A stretch of DNA of 6,503 bases, from assembly GCA_004366215.1 (NCBI GenBank), contig SIRY01000241.1, positions 1 through 6,503 of the forward strand, given 5' to 3'. Position 1 is the first letter of the stretch, and every line of letters starts with the position of its first letter. The notes under the pieces are model-generated. The model worked only from the letters and a program-made list of their open reading frames with translations, searched no databases and was not told where the DNA came from. A program made the translations under genes and the position numbers. Source of the DNA: Actinomycetota bacterium (lineage in GTDB: Bacteria > Actinomycetota > Acidimicrobiia > Acidimicrobiales > Acidimicrobiaceae). Below, one piece after another: positions 5,360 to 6,503 of this stretch.

Positions 5360-6416
5360 TCGCACCTCCCTCCATGAGCGCGGTCACCTTGGCCACGTAG
5401 GCCTGCGTCTGGGGATAAGGGGGGATGCCACCGTAGGCTTCGACGGCGCCATCACCCGCGTTGTAGGCTGCGAGCGCTAGCGGCACGGAGCCAAACGTCG
5501 CCAGCTTCTGCGCGAGCAGCTTCGCTGCTCCCCAGATGGCCTGCGTGGGGTTGTACGGGTCGACGCCGAGCGACGCCGCCGTCTGCGGCATGAGCTGCAT
5601 GATGCCTTCAGCCCCCGCGGACGAGACCGCGAGCGGGTTGAAGTCGGACTCGACCTGCGCGACAGCCTGGAGCATGCCCGGTGGGAGCCCGTAGGCCGCG
5701 CTCGCTGCCTCGAACGTGCTCGCGTACGCTTGCACCTGGGAGCCGTTCGACGACGCAGTCGCGAGCGGGACGGTCGCCGTGGGATCGCGAATCTCAGTCG
5801 GCGTGCCGACAGGGGCGAGCTCCACCGACGAGCCCGTCGCTGGTGCCTGGATGACCATGCCGTTGCCTGCGTAGATCGCGACGTGGTAGGCGGGGTTGCC
5901 GTAGAAGACGAGGTCACCCGGCTGCGCCTGAGCGAGCGAGGGGACCTCGACGCCGACCTGCTCCTGCTCGGCAGCGGTCCGCGGCAGCGTCACCCCCGCT
6001 TGCGAGTAAGCCCACTGCACGAGCCCTGAGCAGTCGAAGCCGGACGCGGGCGACGCTCCGCCCCAGACGTAGGGCACCCCGACCTCGCGGCTCGCAGCTG
6101 CGAGGGCCACCGCTCGAGCCTGCGGATCCCCGACCGCCCCTGGCTGAGTGAGTGGCAGCGTCCCGACAGGGACGAGTCCCCCGAAGGGATCGGTCGAGGA
6201 ACCGAGCACCGCAGGCGGCGGGGCGCTCACCGTGGTCGAGCTCGTGCCTACCGGCGCGACCTCTTGCACAGGAGCGATCGCTGCGAGCGCTGCGTCGAGC
6301 GCGCTCGCAAAGCTCGCCGGACCGGCGGAGCTCGTGGCAGCCTGGGCCAGCGTCTGGGCGAACTGCTCGATGGCTCCAACCTCGGGCGGCGTGAAGCCTG
6401 AGACCGGCATCGTCAT
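5337..6416 (-). CDS. Two-domain peptidoglycan hydrolase: NlpC/P60 endopeptidase plus SLT lytic transglycosylase
   Basis: 359 residues. Residues 1-95 form an Ala/Pro/Thr/Val-rich region with no Sec signal peptide or membrane helix. An NlpC/P60 (C40) domain follows at about 100-203: YVWGGASPASGFDCSGLVQW with catalytic Cys129, then PGDLVFY (166-172), His178 in HVAIYAGNG, and Gln190 at the third polar position, 12 residues after the His. A lytic transglycosylase (SLT, goose-lysozyme-like) domain occupies about 233-345: catalytic Glu256 in VAQVESDFNP, GIMQLMPQTA (271-280) and ALAAYNAGDGAV (314-325). The first domain would cut stem peptides and the second the glycan backbone, opening the wall for the rod. 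It takes the role of the hydrolase half of FlgJ. Lack of a signal suggests export through the flagellar type III system (inferred). TAAGGAG (6423-6429) is six bases before the ATG, which overlaps the stop of the upstream reading frame (ATGA). Confidence 0.9.
   Translation of the reverse strand: MTMPVSGFTPPEVGAIEQFAQTLAQAATSSAGPASFASALDAALAAIAPVQEVAPVGTSSTTVSAPPPAVLGSSTDPFGGLVPVGTLPLTQPGAVGDPQARAVALAAASREVGVPYVWGGASPASGFDCSGLVQWAYSQAGVTLPRTAAEQEQVGVEVPSLAQAQPGDLVFYGNPAYHVAIYAGNGMVIQAPATGSSVELAPVGTPTEIRDPTATVPLATASSNGSQVQAYASTFEAASAAYGLPPGMLQAVAQVESDFNPLAVSSAGAEGIMQLMPQTAASLGVDPYNPTQAIWGAAKLLAQKLATFGSVPLALAAYNAGDGAVEAYGGIPPYPQTQAYVAKVTALMEGGASGTGASA
5364..5372 (-). promoter_or_regulatory. Ribosome binding site of fliK inside the hydrolase gene
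   Basis: GGAGGGAGG lies within the last codons of the upstream hydrolase gene. It is five bases from the GTG at 5359 and partly overlaps the alternative GTG at 5365, which makes 5359 the better start. Confidence 0.5.
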
Positions 6417-6503
6417 GGTCGGCTCCTTAGCAGTCGGGTTGCGTAGGCGTCGAGGACACGGCCGAGCTCCAGGCGCTCGCGCCAGCGCCGCTCGTCTCGA
6501 CGA
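6413..6503 (-). CDS. fliJ: Probable FliJ, C-terminal end (runs off the right edge)
   Basis: Only 29 codons are visible, reading RRDERRWRERLELGRVLDAY and then ATRLLRSRP before TGA. The frame is highly charged, Arg/Glu-rich and helix-favouring, resembling the end of FliJ, the coiled-coil chaperone that couples the FliI ATPase to the export gate. Its stop overlaps the next start as ATGA, the typical coupling within flagellar operons. The other two frames give Ser/Ala/Thr/Pro-rich or Arg/Pro-rich strings without such a pattern. FliJ commonly lies between fliI and the hydrolase or fliK genes. The assignment is contextual because no unique motif is visible in so short a piece. Confidence 0.5.
   Translation of the reverse strand, partial: RRDERRWRERLELGRVLDAYATRLLRSRP

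Noticed and set aside
1..6503. Signs of mobile elements, CRISPR repeats, tRNA or rRNA genes
   Set aside because: No transposase-like frame, spaced direct repeats or RNA-gene pattern was seen. The window is fully accounted for by co-directional flagellar genes and short gaps.

Overview
The window is a stretch of a flagellar gene cluster. Every supportable gene lies on the minus strand, so transcription runs from the right edge (6503) to the left edge (1). In that order it holds: the last codons of a probable fliJ, a two-domain peptidoglycan hydrolase (NlpC/P60 plus lytic transglycosylase), fliK, flgD, flgE, flbD (swrD family), motA, motB, and the first 21 codons of a probable fliL. Genes are tightly packed, overlapping or a few bases apart, and almost all have a strong AAGGAG-type ribosome binding site. 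Only two gaps reach about 100 bases: flgD-flgE (98) and flgE-flbD (178).

The source looks like a high-GC Gram-positive bacterium, most likely a flagellated actinobacterium. The grounds are the high GC content, GTG starts for flbD, fliK and fliL, the fliJ / wall hydrolase / fliK / flgD / flgE / flbD / motA / motB / fliL order, and a hydrolase that couples a peptidase to a transglycosylase as in Gram-positive walls. An Acidimicrobium-like organism is possible, but that is a guess from memory, not something the sequence proves.

The right half (6503-2118) is the rod and hook assembly part. It supplies a wall hydrolase to open the peptidoglycan, the hook-length ruler FliK, the hook cap and scaffold FlgD, and the hook subunit FlgE. 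The left half (1939-1) is the motor part: FlbD/SwrD, the MotA-MotB stator, and FliL, which sits at the stator. The 178-base spacer between them contains a long perfect inverted repeat just after flgE. Next to flbD it contains a sequence matching 7 of 8 bases of the sigma-28 (FliA/SigD/WhiG) -10 consensus. This suggests the motor genes can be expressed as a late unit separate from the hook genes.

Nothing here is a wholly unknown system. The points most worth a second look are the fused hydrolase with no Sec signal peptide, the possible sigma-28 promoter plus hairpin dividing the cluster, and FlbD placed directly in front of motA with an unusual Cys-Cys-His-His tail.
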